Shown: one piece after another, positions 8,598-16,233 of the stretch | How the letters are laid out: the number at the start of each line of letters is the position of its first letter | Position numbering within the stretch: the first letter of the stretch is position 1 | Origin: JADJOY01 sp964450125 | GTDB lineage: Bacteria > JADJOY01 | Length of the DNA stretch: 21,096 nucleotides | Reading direction: 5' to 3' | NCBI GenBank assembly: GCA_964450125.1 | Contig: CAYVDO010000101.1 | Location: 1-21,096, forward strand | Translations under genes and position numbers: made by a program | Notes under the pieces: generated by a model | Database searches by the model: none | What the model was told of the DNA's origin: nothing | What the model saw: only the letters and a program-made list of their open reading frames with translations

Positions 8598-9860
8598 TCA
8601 GGCGCGAGCCGCTTTGCGGATGCGGGCAATCTCTTCCTCGACACGCTTCTCCGCGGTCTCCAACGCCACCCGTCGCGCGATGCGCTCGACGAGCTGGTGT
8701 GCAACCTTGCGTACGGCGTCGGCCATGTCGGGGCGAATCTTCTGCAACACCCTGAGCAGCTCTTCTTCCGTGGCGTGGGTCGCGCTGCGCACCATCGCTT
8801 CGATCGATTCGTCGGAGCCAGGCGCACCGGTCGATTTGGGTCGAAGTGTCGCCGCGCTCGACGGGGCGCCGGCACCGCCCGTCGCGGGCCCCGTGGCGCC
8901 GGTGTCGCGCGCACGCACACCGCCGATGGGTGTGATCGTGGCAGCAGCGGGCTGCTTGGCGGGGCCGGAAGGTGCGCCAGCGCGCACCTTCTCCCGCAGG
9001 TCCGCGAGCTCGTCGCGGCTCATCATCATGGTCTGGTAGTTGGCGATCTCGTCGTCCCCGCCGTCGCCTGGTTTCTTGGCCTTGAGCTGCGCGTCGAGCT
9101 CATCCTTCGACATCATGAGCGTGTGGCTGCTGGTTTCGGGCTTGGCCTCGGCGCGGGCTTCTTGAGCGGCCCGCGCAACGCCCATCGTGCTGCGCAACGC
9201 CTGAAGGTCGTCACGGCTCACGACCACGGTGCGATCGCCACCGGTACCGAAGCCGATCTCTTCGGCGAGCTCCTCGGCGCGCGACTTGAGCCCCTTGGGA
9301 CGCTTGGAGGCAACCGAATCGCCACGGTCCAGCTCGCCCGCGAGGTCGAAGAAGCCGCCTGCGCCATCCACGACCTCTGCGGACTCGGGGCCGTCCGCGC
9401 TGCCCGGCGCCGCGCGACCCGCGCGCGGCGCCGCGGTGGTCAAGTCCATCTCGAGTCCATCGCCGGGCCCACCGCCGGGGAGCGAGCCGGTGCCCGGCTC
9501 GCGCATCAAGCGGTAGATCTGATCGACGAGCTCCTTGGAGCGAAACGGCCGCCCCACGATCCCGTCGATGCCCCCGCCGCGCACCGCGGCTTCGAGCACC
9601 GCAGCGTCTTCGCCCATGAGCAGATTGGGAATCCCGGCGGTCTCCGGCTGCAGTCGGATCTCACGAAGCAGATCGGCGCCGCTGCCGTCCGGGAGCTGCG
9701 CCGCAGCGAGCACCAGCGACGGTTCATTCTGCGCCAGGTGATCGAGCGCCGCCGCTGCGCTGGCAACGGTCACGACCTCGAAGAACTCCGCGTGAAGCGT
9801 GAGCTCCAGCGTGCGCTGGCTGTTCTCGTCTGCGTCGACCAGCAGGATCTTCCCGGCCAC
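8598..9860 (-). CDS. Pseudo-receiver domain protein with three T-x3-S-[RK]-D-[DE]-L repeats
   Basis: Residues 1-120 have the CheY-like receiver fold pattern: ILLVDADE at strand 1 with the acidic pair kept, and GRPF near the end. However, the phospho-acceptor Asp is Ala53 (LVLAAAQLP, four before Pro57), the conserved Thr is Gly83 and the conserved Lys is Arg104. This is therefore probably a non-phosphorylated pseudo-receiver, as in the Myxococcus motility protein FrzS; that comparison is from memory. A Gly/Pro/Ala-rich linker follows, then three short repeats: TVVVSRDDL (211-219), TLMMSKDEL (247-255) and TMMMSRDEL (277-285). A second disordered stretch leads to a charged alpha-helical C-terminus (about 350-420, ESIEAMVRSATHATEEELL...). 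There is no output DNA-binding domain. The GTG start has GGAGG 5 nt upstream. Likely a scaffold or regulatory protein; function unknown. Confidence 0.85.
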   Translation of the reverse strand: MAGKILLVDADENSQRTLELTLHAEFFEVVTVASAAAALDHLAQNEPSLVLAAAQLPDGSGADLLREIRLQPETAGIPNLLMGEDAAVLEAAVRGGGIDGIVGRPFRSKELVDQIYRLMREPGTGSLPGGGPGDGLEMDLTTAAPRAGRAAPGSADGPESAEVVDGAGGFFDLAGELDRGDSVASKRPKGLKSRAEELAEEIGFGTGGDRTVVVSRDDLQALRSTMGVARAAQEARAEAKPETSSHTLMMSKDELDAQLKAKKPGDGGDDEIANYQTMMMSRDELADLREKVRAGAPSGPAKQPAAATITPIGGVRARDTGATGPATGGAGAPSSAATLRPKSTGAPGSDESIEAMVRSATHATEEELLRVLQKIRPDMADAVRKVAHQLVERIARRVALETAEKRVEEEIARIRKAARA

Positions 9861-9885
9861 TTGAGCCTCCTCACGTCCGCGAGTA

Positions 9886-9915
9886 GCGTTACCACACGCC
9901 TAGACGAGGCGTCAA
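9886..9915 (-). promoter_or_regulatory. Candidate sigma70-type promoter with embedded inverted repeat
   Basis: On the minus strand, TTGACG (9915-9910) is followed after 18 nt by TAACGC (9891-9886), about 25 nt before the GTG of the pseudo-receiver gene. A perfect inverted repeat, ACGCCT-N5-AGGCGT (9896-9901 and 9907-9912), overlaps the -35 and spacer. It could be an operator, or the end signal of the upstream lipoprotein gene, whose stop is at 9938. The -35 match is good and the -10 match is weak. Confidence 0.35.
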
Positions 9916-9937
9916 TTTTCGCCGCGTTCTTGGGCAC

Positions 9938-10996
9938 TTACGGAGAGTGATCGACGGCCGTGGCGAGCCCCTGGGCGGGCGGGTCGAGCTGCGTGGTGAC
10001 GAAGTAGAGGCGGCGTGCACCCGCCGCGCCGAGCACCCACGGCTCACGCTCGTCGGCACCGATCGTGAGCCCGAGCGGCGGCGACTCGGCGAGCACCGGG
10101 TTGTACGGCGACGGCGTCCAGGTGCGACCGTCGTAGGAAGCTGCCTCACCGATCGAATGATCGTTGTCCGCCATTCCCTCGAACCACAGGCGGAACACCG
10201 TGCGGCCCGCGGCGGTGCGCTCGATGGCGAGCGCTGGGGCGGCCACGCGCGCCGCGTCCCAGGCACCCGGATCACCCGGCTCGAGAATCGCACCGACGTC
10301 GCCGTTCGAGTTGGCACCGATGCGTGTCCAAGAGAGGCCGTCGTCCGAGCTAGCGATGGCGAGCGCTGCGCCGTTACCCACCTCGTAGGCCATCCACAAC
10401 CGCCCATCGGGCGCGACGGCCACGGCAGGCGCGCGCACCGAGCCGCGCTCCCACGTTTCGGTGGCAACCAGGACCGGCGTGCGCGGCTCTATGGTCCAGC
10501 GGATGCCGTCCACCGAAACCGCCCGACCGATGCCAGCGCCGTCACCGCCCGCGTACCAAGCCTCGAAGTGGTCAGCACGCTCGATGGCCGAGAGCCCACG
10601 CACGCTTCCCAGCTCCCACGCCTCGCTGGCGCGCATCACCACGCCCGTGGGCTCCCACGCGAAGCCGTCGCCGGCTGCGTGAGTGCGGCCGATCGCGTTC
10701 GCCGCATCGCGGGTGAAGTAAAGGGCCGTGCTGCCGTCAGCCAGGGTGATGGCGCACGGATCGTGAAGCTGATCGCCGAAGGGTGCCGCCAGGTTCACGG
10801 CTTGGACTCCGAGAGCGTTCGAGCGCTCGGGGAGCTGGTCGATCTTCTGCCACGCATCGGTGCCGAAGAACGGGATCCCGTCGCTCGATTCGCTGAACTT
10901 GTTGGCGCCACAGCCCGCTAGCAGCGCGGCCATCGCCGTCGCGGCAGCGCCAACCCTGAGCGAACGACACGGCAGCGAGAAGGCGACGGAGCTCAT
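9938..10996 (-). CDS. Predicted outer-membrane-sorted lipoprotein with beta-propeller-like repeats
   Basis: The N-terminus is a lipoprotein signal: a short basic region, a hydrophobic stretch and the lipobox LAGC with Cys29 as the lipidated residue. Gly at +2 is compatible with outer membrane sorting. The roughly 320-residue mature part has recurring blades of the kind S-x-DG-x-x-W (for example VSVDGIRWT, ASSDDGLSWTRIG, ASYDGRTWT) alternating with aromatic WYAGG, LWMAYE and LWFEGM strands. This is the pattern of five-bladed propellers related to glycoside hydrolase family 43/arabinanase-like and sialidase-like folds. No catalytic residues could be assigned, so enzyme activity is uncertain; binding or structural roles are possible. 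It is the last gene of a five-gene run, 12 nt after the FadL-family gene. No clear Shine-Dalgarno sequence precedes its ATG, consistent with translational coupling. Confidence 0.8.
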   Translation of the reverse strand: MSSVAFSLPCRSLRVGAAATAMAALLAGCGANKFSESSDGIPFFGTDAWQKIDQLPERSNALGVQAVNLAAPFGDQLHDPCAITLADGSTALYFTRDAANAIGRTHAAGDGFAWEPTGVVMRASEAWELGSVRGLSAIERADHFEAWYAGGDGAGIGRAVSVDGIRWTIEPRTPVLVATETWERGSVRAPAVAVAPDGRLWMAYEVGNGAALAIASSDDGLSWTRIGANSNGDVGAILEPGDPGAWDAARVAAPALAIERTAAGRTVFRLWFEGMADNDHSIGEAASYDGRTWTPSPYNPVLAESPPLGLTIGADEREPWVLGAAGARRLYFVTTQLDPPAQGLATAVDHSP

Positions 10997-11008
10997 GAAA
11001 CGACGCGC

Positions 11009-12355
11009 TCAGAAGTGGATGGTGAGCAAGGCGCCCGCGACCCAGCGATCCCCGCCGAACACGAGATCGCCCACGGGATCGGTCGGATCGGTCTTTGCGG
11101 CGGTGCGACTCGCAAAGCGGAAGTACTGCGCGTGGACGTCGATGGTCGCGTCGTGAAGCAGGATTCCCCACGGATCGCGGAACGCGAAGCCGAGCCCGGC
11201 GGAAACGACGTGCTTGTCCGAGTCGAGGAGGTTCTGCACGCCGATCGGACGCGGCGTGGGAGTCGGCTCGTAGCCATACCCCACGCGCACGGCTGCGAGA
11301 CCGAGCGGCGCATCCGGTGGGCGCCACTCGATGCCGAGGCGCGGCGTGAACACGTCGTGGAAGTCGGGGTCGATCGGTGCGCGAATGGTCGGCACGGGCA
11401 GCAGCGCTCCCAGCGCACCGCCCACCTTCACCTCGCCACGCACTCCCGGATCTTCGGCGGCGCTCCAGTTCCACCACGTGAGATCGGCGCTCACCGTGAG
11501 CTCGCTGGAGGGATCCCACGCCACACCGGCGGCGACCTGCTGGGGCGTGTAATAGAAGGTTTGATCGACCAACAACAGGATGTCCGCGCCGAGCGAGGAG
11601 TCGGGCACCACCAGCAACGCGATCGCCGCAGGGATGCGCAACGGGAACGTGGTCTCTCCGCGATAAGCCAACCCGAGGCGCCACGCCTCGGCCGGTCGCC
11701 AGCGCAGCCCGGCGGTCGGGAAGAAGCGGGAGCCGATCTCGACGGTACCCGAGCCCTCCGCCGATTGCGGAAACGCCGTGGCCTGCACCGACACCTCACC
11801 ACCGAGCTCGGCGCCGAGCGAGAAGCCCGCACCGAAATCGAGGCCGGGGATGATCTCGACGCCAGCGGTGAAGAGGATCTCCGCGCGCTGCGTGCGGTTG
11901 AGAAGCAGGACGTAGTTCGGCTGCAACGGTTCGAGGGAGCTGGCGCGGATCACGCCCTCGTTCGGTAGCAGGAAGCCGAACGACATGCCGACGCCGCGTC
12001 CACCCATCTGCCCGCTGGCCGAGAATCCCGCGACCAACGCCCCCAACTTGGTCTCGCGAAGCTCCAACGCTTCACCGTTCAGCGACAGGTCCGAGAACGT
12101 CTGGAGATAGCCGAGTCCGAGGCGCACGTCCGAGCCTCCGACGACTCCAGCCGGGTTGTAGTAGCTCGCCTCGAAGCCATCCGCGAGTGCCGTGTACGCG
12201 TTGCCGAGCGCCGCGGCGCGCGAGCCGTAGCCGAAGAGATCGAAGGGATGCGCCCACGCGCGGTCACCCCACGTCACCGCGCACGCCGACACGACCAGCA
12301 TCCGCACGGCGCTGCCGACCACCCGCGCGCGCCGCGTCGTCGGTCGCGGATTCAT
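11009..12355 (-). CDS. FadL/OmpP1/TodX-family outer membrane transporter (copy 1)
   Basis: A 448-residue protein with a signal peptide (basic start, hydrophobic MLVVSACAVTW, predicted cut after AWA at residue 35). The mature N-terminus is FadL-like: FGYGSRAAALGNAYTA and then SYYNPAG, the plug-domain NPA signature. The rest alternates hydrophobic and polar residues as in a 14-strand beta-barrel, including paired W/Y girdle residues. It ends in Phe (LLTIHF), the usual C-terminal signal for the BAM complex. The family moves long-chain fatty acids or other hydrophobic compounds across the outer membrane. The ATG overlaps the stop of the neighbouring FadL-family gene (ATGA, 4 nt). The frame stays open upstream through that neighbour, but the signal peptide fixes this start. 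The substrate cannot be read from the sequence. Confidence 0.88.
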   Translation of the reverse strand: MNPRPTTRRARVVGSAVRMLVVSACAVTWGDRAWAHPFDLFGYGSRAAALGNAYTALADGFEASYYNPAGVVGGSDVRLGLGYLQTFSDLSLNGEALELRETKLGALVAGFSASGQMGGRGVGMSFGFLLPNEGVIRASSLEPLQPNYVLLLNRTQRAEILFTAGVEIIPGLDFGAGFSLGAELGGEVSVQATAFPQSAEGSGTVEIGSRFFPTAGLRWRPAEAWRLGLAYRGETTFPLRIPAAIALLVVPDSSLGADILLLVDQTFYYTPQQVAAGVAWDPSSELTVSADLTWWNWSAAEDPGVRGEVKVGGALGALLPVPTIRAPIDPDFHDVFTPRLGIEWRPPDAPLGLAAVRVGYGYEPTPTPRPIGVQNLLDSDKHVVSAGLGFAFRDPWGILLHDATIDVHAQYFRFASRTAAKTDPTDPVGDLVFGGDRWVAGALLTIHF

Positions 12356-13707
12356 GGGAACGTCACTCGCAAGGAGATTCCGTACACACCCAGCCATCCA
12401 CGTCCCGTCACCGTCACGTCGCTGTCGGTGGGCGAGACGGCCGCGGGCACCAGCCGCCGCTCGCTGGCGAGAACGTGCGCCTGCGCGTAGGTCTCGATCT
12501 CGAGGCGCGGGTCGTCGGGCTCGAGCCAGGGCTCGCCGACCACCCAATCGAGCCCCAACGTCACCACGTGGCGGGCGTTGAAGAAGAGCAATGGATCGTC
12601 GTGGGGATCGCCAGGCGAAGGCTCGTACGCGTAGCCGAGCCGGAGCACGAAGGGCCAGTCTGCGTCGGCGACACCAAAGTCGCGCTCGATTCCGAGGCGA
12701 GGGGAAACGGTGTCCGAAACCCGAGGATCGGGTACCGGCGATTCGAGAACGGCGAGGCTGGGATCGGGCAGCAGCCCGTCGAGGCCAACCACGGCCACGC
12801 GAATGCGCGGCGACGGCAGCTCCGACCAGCGTTCCCACGCCACGTCGGTGGTGAGCGACCAGCCCGGCGCCGGACGCCACGCGACGCCTGCGAGGAGCTC
12901 GCGCGGGACGAAGAACGACTGGCTGCTGAGCTCGAGCGTCGCCGGAAAACCGAGGTCGAAATCCGCCGGCAGCGCAAAGTCCTCTTTGAAGCTGTCGCGA
13001 TACACCATGCCGAACGACCACGCGTCGAGCGACGGCGCGATCGCCGAGCCATCGAGCTCGAAGCCGACGCGCGCCATGTAGTCGCCGAGAAGCTCGAGAT
13101 CGGTCGAGAGCTCGAAGCTGCCGGTGCGTCCCACCGACCCGGTCACCGAGTTCGGGGAGTCGAGGAGGTGGATCTCGAGGCCGGCGCCCAGACGAAAACC
13201 CGGGAACAGGCGGATGCCGAGCGCGGTGGCGATGATCGCCCGCTCGGTCGCGTTCTGGTACGGCAGGAAGTACGGGTCCTCGAGACTCGGCAGCTCGATG
13301 CGGATGACGCGGGCGTCGTCGGTAGGCAGGTGCAGCACGAACCCGAAGTAGAGGCGATCCGCGAGCGGGCCGCCGAGGGGGATCGGGGTCGCGACTCCCG
13401 CCGACACGCCCACGTTCGGATCCTCGACGCTCCCCGCGACTCCCGCTTCCAGATCCTGGGTGAAGAGCGCCACGCTCGCGAAGAGGCTCAACGAATCCGA
13501 GTGCGCGAGCGCCGCAGGGTTGTAGAACGTCGCCTCGGGACCGCGACAGGCCGCTGTCAGCGCGCCGGCGAGCGCCGGACCGCGGCCGCCCGAGCCGTAG
13601 AGATCCTCGACGCTGGCGTGGACCGGCCGCGACAAGGCGAGTAGCGTGATCGCCAACGTGATCGACGTGCACCAGCGACCGCTCCCGAAGTGCAGCCGCG
13701 AGCTCAC
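12352..13707 (-). CDS. FadL/OmpP1/TodX-family outer membrane transporter (copy 2)
   Basis: A 451-residue paralogue of the downstream gene. The signal peptide has the hydrophobic core SITLAITLLALS with a likely cut near PVHA (about residue 31). The mature start LYGSGGRGPALAGALTA followed by ATFYNPAALAHSDSL is a clear FadL family N-terminus with the NPA plug motif. The remainder is a beta-barrel with many short loops. The GTG start at 13707 is supported by GGAGAG 6 nt upstream and overlaps the preceding stop by 4 nt (GTGA). Identity to the downstream copy is low outside the N-terminal motif and a few barrel strands (WSAAED versus WSELPS; RVGYGYEPTP versus RLGYAYEPSP), so the duplication is old or both were recruited separately. 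The protein ends in VTFP rather than a terminal aromatic. Confidence 0.88.
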   Translation of the reverse strand: MSSRLHFGSGRWCTSITLAITLLALSRPVHASVEDLYGSGGRGPALAGALTAACRGPEATFYNPAALAHSDSLSLFASVALFTQDLEAGVAGSVEDPNVGVSAGVATPIPLGGPLADRLYFGFVLHLPTDDARVIRIELPSLEDPYFLPYQNATERAIIATALGIRLFPGFRLGAGLEIHLLDSPNSVTGSVGRTGSFELSTDLELLGDYMARVGFELDGSAIAPSLDAWSFGMVYRDSFKEDFALPADFDLGFPATLELSSQSFFVPRELLAGVAWRPAPGWSLTTDVAWERWSELPSPRIRVAVVGLDGLLPDPSLAVLESPVPDPRVSDTVSPRLGIERDFGVADADWPFVLRLGYAYEPSPGDPHDDPLLFFNARHVVTLGLDWVVGEPWLEPDDPRLEIETYAQAHVLASERRLVPAAVSPTDSDVTVTGRGWLGVYGISLRVTFP

Positions 13708-14150
13708 GGTCTTCTCTCCGCCGCGACGGTGCCCGCACGCACCTCGAACGCCATCGGCGGCGTCGGCGGGAGCGAGCGGTGGGCCAGTGTCCATGCGTAG
13801 GCGATCGCGCACAGCCAGAAGAGCACCCCCACGTTGATGGCCAGCGCGGTGGGGCCGAATTCGTGCTCGCGCGGCTCGCGCCCCACCACGCGCGCAACGA
13901 ATGCGGTTGCGATCGCGACCAGCGTCGCCACGCCCAACGCGAGCAATCCACGCCCGTACCAGTCCATCGCGGGGCTCGCGGGAGTGCCGGCCTGGCTGGC
14001 CACCACCCAGCGCCGCGCCAACGGCTCGTACCAGGGAACCGCGACGGTGCGAAACGACGTGCTCGTGAACGCCAACGCGAAGGCCACGACGAAGGCTGCG
14101 CCGGTGACGGCGCGAAGCGACGTGGGCGAGAGCGTTCGTCGCTCGCTCAC
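13704..14150 (-). CDS. Small inner membrane protein, three predicted transmembrane segments
   Basis: I do not recognise a family. The 148-residue protein shows three hydrophobic segments: about residues 15-35 (GAAFVVAFALAFTSTSF), 66-90 (LLALGVATLVAIATAFVARVV) and 100-122 (INVGVLFWLCAIAYAWTLA). Between the first two is a loop with WYEPLARRWV, and the tail is short and basic. The GTG start has GGAG 8 nt upstream and overlaps the preceding gene's stop by 4 nt; its own stop overlaps the next GTG by 4 nt. Sandwiched between another membrane protein and two FadL-type porins, it probably belongs to an envelope-spanning complex or supplies a membrane-anchored partner. That role is inferred only from the operon. 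Confidence 0.72.
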   Translation of the reverse strand: MSERRTLSPTSLRAVTGAAFVVAFALAFTSTSFRTVAVPWYEPLARRWVVASQAGTPASPAMDWYGRGLLALGVATLVAIATAFVARVVGREPREHEFGPTALAINVGVLFWLCAIAYAWTLAHRSLPPTPPMAFEVRAGTVAAERRP

Positions 14151-14674
14151 AGCCCGCGCTCCGCGACCAACACCAGGCCCGCCACGGTTTGGAACCAAAC
14201 CAGCGCCGCCGCCGTGAGGCCGAGCACTGCGTAGAGCGGCCGCCATGCGACGTCCTTCCGGGGATCGAAGCGTGCTCGCAGCCACGCATACGCCAGCACC
14301 ACGGGTAGGCCGAGCGCCGCGAAGTTCTCCTTGATGTCGAAGAGATTGGATGCCCAGGGTGCCCAGCGATCGAAGACCGCCGCGCGCACGTAGATTCGGT
14401 ACGCGGGGTAGACGACGGCGCCCAGCGCGAACGTCGCCAGGTACGCAACGAGCTGAATGCGAACGTAGAGCCGCTCGAGCCCCGCACGGCCGAATTGGCC
14501 GCGCAGAAACCCGATCACCAAGACCGCGTCGTGGGTGGTGGCGCCGAGCAACGCGATCGCCGCCAGCGCGTGCACCACCAGGAGCGCACCTGCCACCCCC
14601 TCGAGCCACACGCCCCCCCCGTGCGGCACGGGCGCGTAGGGAAACGACCACGGCTCAGCGTCGGGCGGATTCAC
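14147..14674 (-). CDS. Polytopic inner membrane protein, about four transmembrane segments
   Basis: The 175-residue protein has four hydrophobic segments: about residues 25-48 (VAGALLVVHALAAIALLG), 70-95 (VRIQLVAYLATFALGAVVY), 118-135 (AALGLPVVLAYAWL) and 150-170 (LYAVLGLTAAALVWFQTVAGLVL). Conserved-looking polar positions inside or near membranes include His33, the RLYVRIQ loop and the sequence FDIKENFAAL before segment 3. It could bind heme or quinone, but I see no decisive motif. The start is uncertain: GTG at 14674 lacks a Shine-Dalgarno sequence. The frame is open further upstream, but that stretch contains the 20-bp-period direct repeat and reads as non-coding. It is the first gene of a five-gene envelope operon that includes two FadL-type porins and a lipoprotein. 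Confidence 0.7.
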   Translation of the reverse strand: MNPPDAEPWSFPYAPVPHGGGVWLEGVAGALLVVHALAAIALLGATTHDAVLVIGFLRGQFGRAGLERLYVRIQLVAYLATFALGAVVYPAYRIYVRAAVFDRWAPWASNLFDIKENFAALGLPVVLAYAWLRARFDPRKDVAWRPLYAVLGLTAAALVWFQTVAGLVLVAERGL

Positions 14675-14900
14675 CGGGAACGGTCGGAGCGAGAGCGAAG
14701 TCGCGAAACCATCGGGCGCGGCGCACGACGGCCGATGTGTACGCACGACGGCCGACCCAATGCGAACGAGGCGTCGCGCTCGGCGGGGCGGGACGTTACG
14801 CGATGCCCCTCGGACGCGCAACCCGAGACGCTTCGACGACGGATTCGCCGACCGCGTGCGAGGTGCCCCCTTGGGTCTTGGTCTCATACACTTCGCGGCG
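14675..14900. promoter_or_regulatory. Divergent promoter region with 14-bp direct repeat at 20-bp spacing
   Basis: This spacer separates the divergently oriented envelope operon (minus) and the phospholipase D-family gene (plus). CGCACGACGGCCGA occurs perfectly at 14722-14735 and again at 14742-14755, a period of 20 bp (about two helical turns), the usual geometry for tandem regulator dimers. The period is not a multiple of three, so the two copies would be read in different frames, which argues against coding repetition. No clear -35/-10 hexamers were seen on either strand. Confidence 0.45.
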
Positions 14901-16082
14901 ATGGACCTCGTGGAACGAGCTCGCCGGCGCCGGCGTGCGCGCGCGTCGCAAGACCTGGGGATACCGCTTGGGCCGGCGGTCGCCGGCAACGACGTCACAC
15001 TTCTCGCCGACGCCGCGCACACGTTTCCGCGAATGCTGGAAGCGATCGCGAGCGCCGAGGATCACGTCCACGTCGAGACCTACCGCATCCAGAGCGACGA
15101 GACCGGCTGGGCCTTCGCCCGTGCCCTCGCCGCCAAAGCGCGAGCTGGCGTCGAGGTGCGGGTTCTCGCCGATGCCGTGGGATCGATCTTCGCCAGCAGC
15201 ACCTTGGTCCGAACGATCGAGGACGCCGGCGGGCGCTTCGCGTTCTACCGGCCGCTCCGCCTCACCCCTGCACCCCGTTTCTGGCATCGCCGCGACCACC
15301 GCAAGATCCTCGTGGTGGATGGGCGCGTCGCGTTCGTGGGCGGCTCGAACCTCTGCGACGAGCACCGGCCACTCAACCCTGGCGAGCCCGAATGGCGCGA
15401 CACCAACCTCCGCATTGCCGGACCCGCCGCACGCGAGCTGGCGAAGATCTTCCGGCGCGGCTGGTGGTCAGCGACCGGCGAAGAGCTGGCTCCCCACCGC
15501 TACCTCCCCCACACCCACGCACTCGCGCACGGCGATCACACGGTCGTGGCCCTCGCCAACCGCGAATGGCGCAAGCGCCACACCATCCGGCGCGGCTACC
15601 TGACCGCGTTCCATCGCGCCGAGCGCTCGATCCACCTGACGCAGGCTTATTTCATCCCCGACCGCGGCCTGCAGCGGGCACTCTTCGCCGCCGTGAAGCG
15701 CGGCGTGGACGTCCACGTGCTCTTGGGCGGCGTGAGCGACGTGCCTGCGGTCCAGCACGCCACGCGCCACCTCTACGGACGGCTGCTCGAGCATGGTGTG
15801 CGCATCCACGAGTGGCCGGACCGCGTGCTCCACGCCAAGACCGTGTGCGTCGACGGCCTGTGGTCGGTGATCGGTTCGTACAACCTCGACCATCGCAGCT
15901 TCCGTCACAACCTGGAGGTGGTGGTGGCGGTGAAAGGTGAATCGTTGGGGCGTGCGATGGATGAGCTCTTCGCTCACGACGTCGTCCGAAGCCGTGAGGT
16001 GACGCTCGATCGGTGGCGGCAGCGCACCGTGTGGCAACGGCTTCAGGGGCGCATGTGGTACGCGCTGCGCCACTGGCTGTGA
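14901..16082 (+). CDS. Phospholipase D-family protein, cardiolipin synthase B/C type
   Basis: The 393-residue protein carries two HxKxxxxD catalytic motifs, at residues 133-140 (HRKILVVD) and 311-318 (HAKTVCVD). Each is followed by the usual GG/GS-x-N (VGGSN, IGSYN). Cardiolipin synthases of this superfamily join two phosphatidylglycerols, or PG and PE, with His forming a phosphatidyl-enzyme intermediate. There are no N-terminal transmembrane segments, so it resembles ClsB/ClsC more than ClsA; other PLD-family transphosphatidylases are possible. I chose the ATG at 14901 because the family core begins about 30 residues later (NDVTLLADAAHTFPRMLEAI); an open extension back to 14760 is Arg-rich and looks non-coding. 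The start has no strong Shine-Dalgarno sequence. It diverges from the envelope operon, suggesting a membrane-lipid theme. Confidence 0.9.
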   Translation: MDLVERARRRRRARASQDLGIPLGPAVAGNDVTLLADAAHTFPRMLEAIASAEDHVHVETYRIQSDETGWAFARALAAKARAGVEVRVLADAVGSIFASSTLVRTIEDAGGRFAFYRPLRLTPAPRFWHRRDHRKILVVDGRVAFVGGSNLCDEHRPLNPGEPEWRDTNLRIAGPAARELAKIFRRGWWSATGEELAPHRYLPHTHALAHGDHTVVALANREWRKRHTIRRGYLTAFHRAERSIHLTQAYFIPDRGLQRALFAAVKRGVDVHVLLGGVSDVPAVQHATRHLYGRLLEHGVRIHEWPDRVLHAKTVCVDGLWSVIGSYNLDHRSFRHNLEVVVAVKGESLGRAMDELFAHDVVRSREVTLDRWRQRTVWQRLQGRMWYALRHWL

Positions 16083-16233
16083 GCGCCATCGCTCGTGATT
16101 CCGCATGGATGGCGGTTGACGGGGGTGGAGGCGAATGCTAGCCATGCGAGCGCTCGCGCTTCGTGCCGGCGCGGTGCGGAGTGCGCGCGAGTGCGCGCGA
16201 CGAGAGCGGGCGTGGGCGAGCGGAGCATCCCTG
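16083..16233. promoter_or_regulatory. rsmD upstream region: hairpin, weak promoter, 10-bp tandem repeat
   Basis: Directly after the phospholipase D-family stop there is an inverted repeat, CGCCATC (16084-16090) and GATGGCG (16108-16114), with a 17-nt loop and no T-run. TTGACG at 16116-16121 followed after 17 nt by TAGCCA (16139-16144) is a weak promoter candidate. A perfect 10-bp tandem duplication, GTGCGCGCGA twice, spans 16181-16200. A 10-bp unit would shift frame between copies, which supports reading this stretch as untranslated leader. Confidence 0.3.

Noticed and set aside
12187..13644. 485-codon plus-strand frame opposite the FadL genes
   Set aside because: Arg/Glu-rich low-information sequence with no start signal; it is the complement of real coding DNA.
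11009..13951. A 980-codon minus-strand frame continuous through both FadL genes
   Set aside because: Only the last 448 codons encode a protein with signal peptide and FadL motifs. The upstream part is an out-of-frame reading of the second FadL gene and the small membrane protein gene.
12352..14487. A 711-codon minus-strand frame as a single membrane-porin fusion
   Set aside because: The N-terminal 260 codons are out-of-frame readings of the two small membrane protein genes. The signal peptide and Shine-Dalgarno sequence place the real start at 13707.
14760..14900. N-terminal extension of the phospholipase D-family protein from an ATG at 14760
   Set aside because: The extension is Arg-rich, lacks a membrane segment or motif, and the ATG at 14901 gives a protein beginning at the family's usual place.
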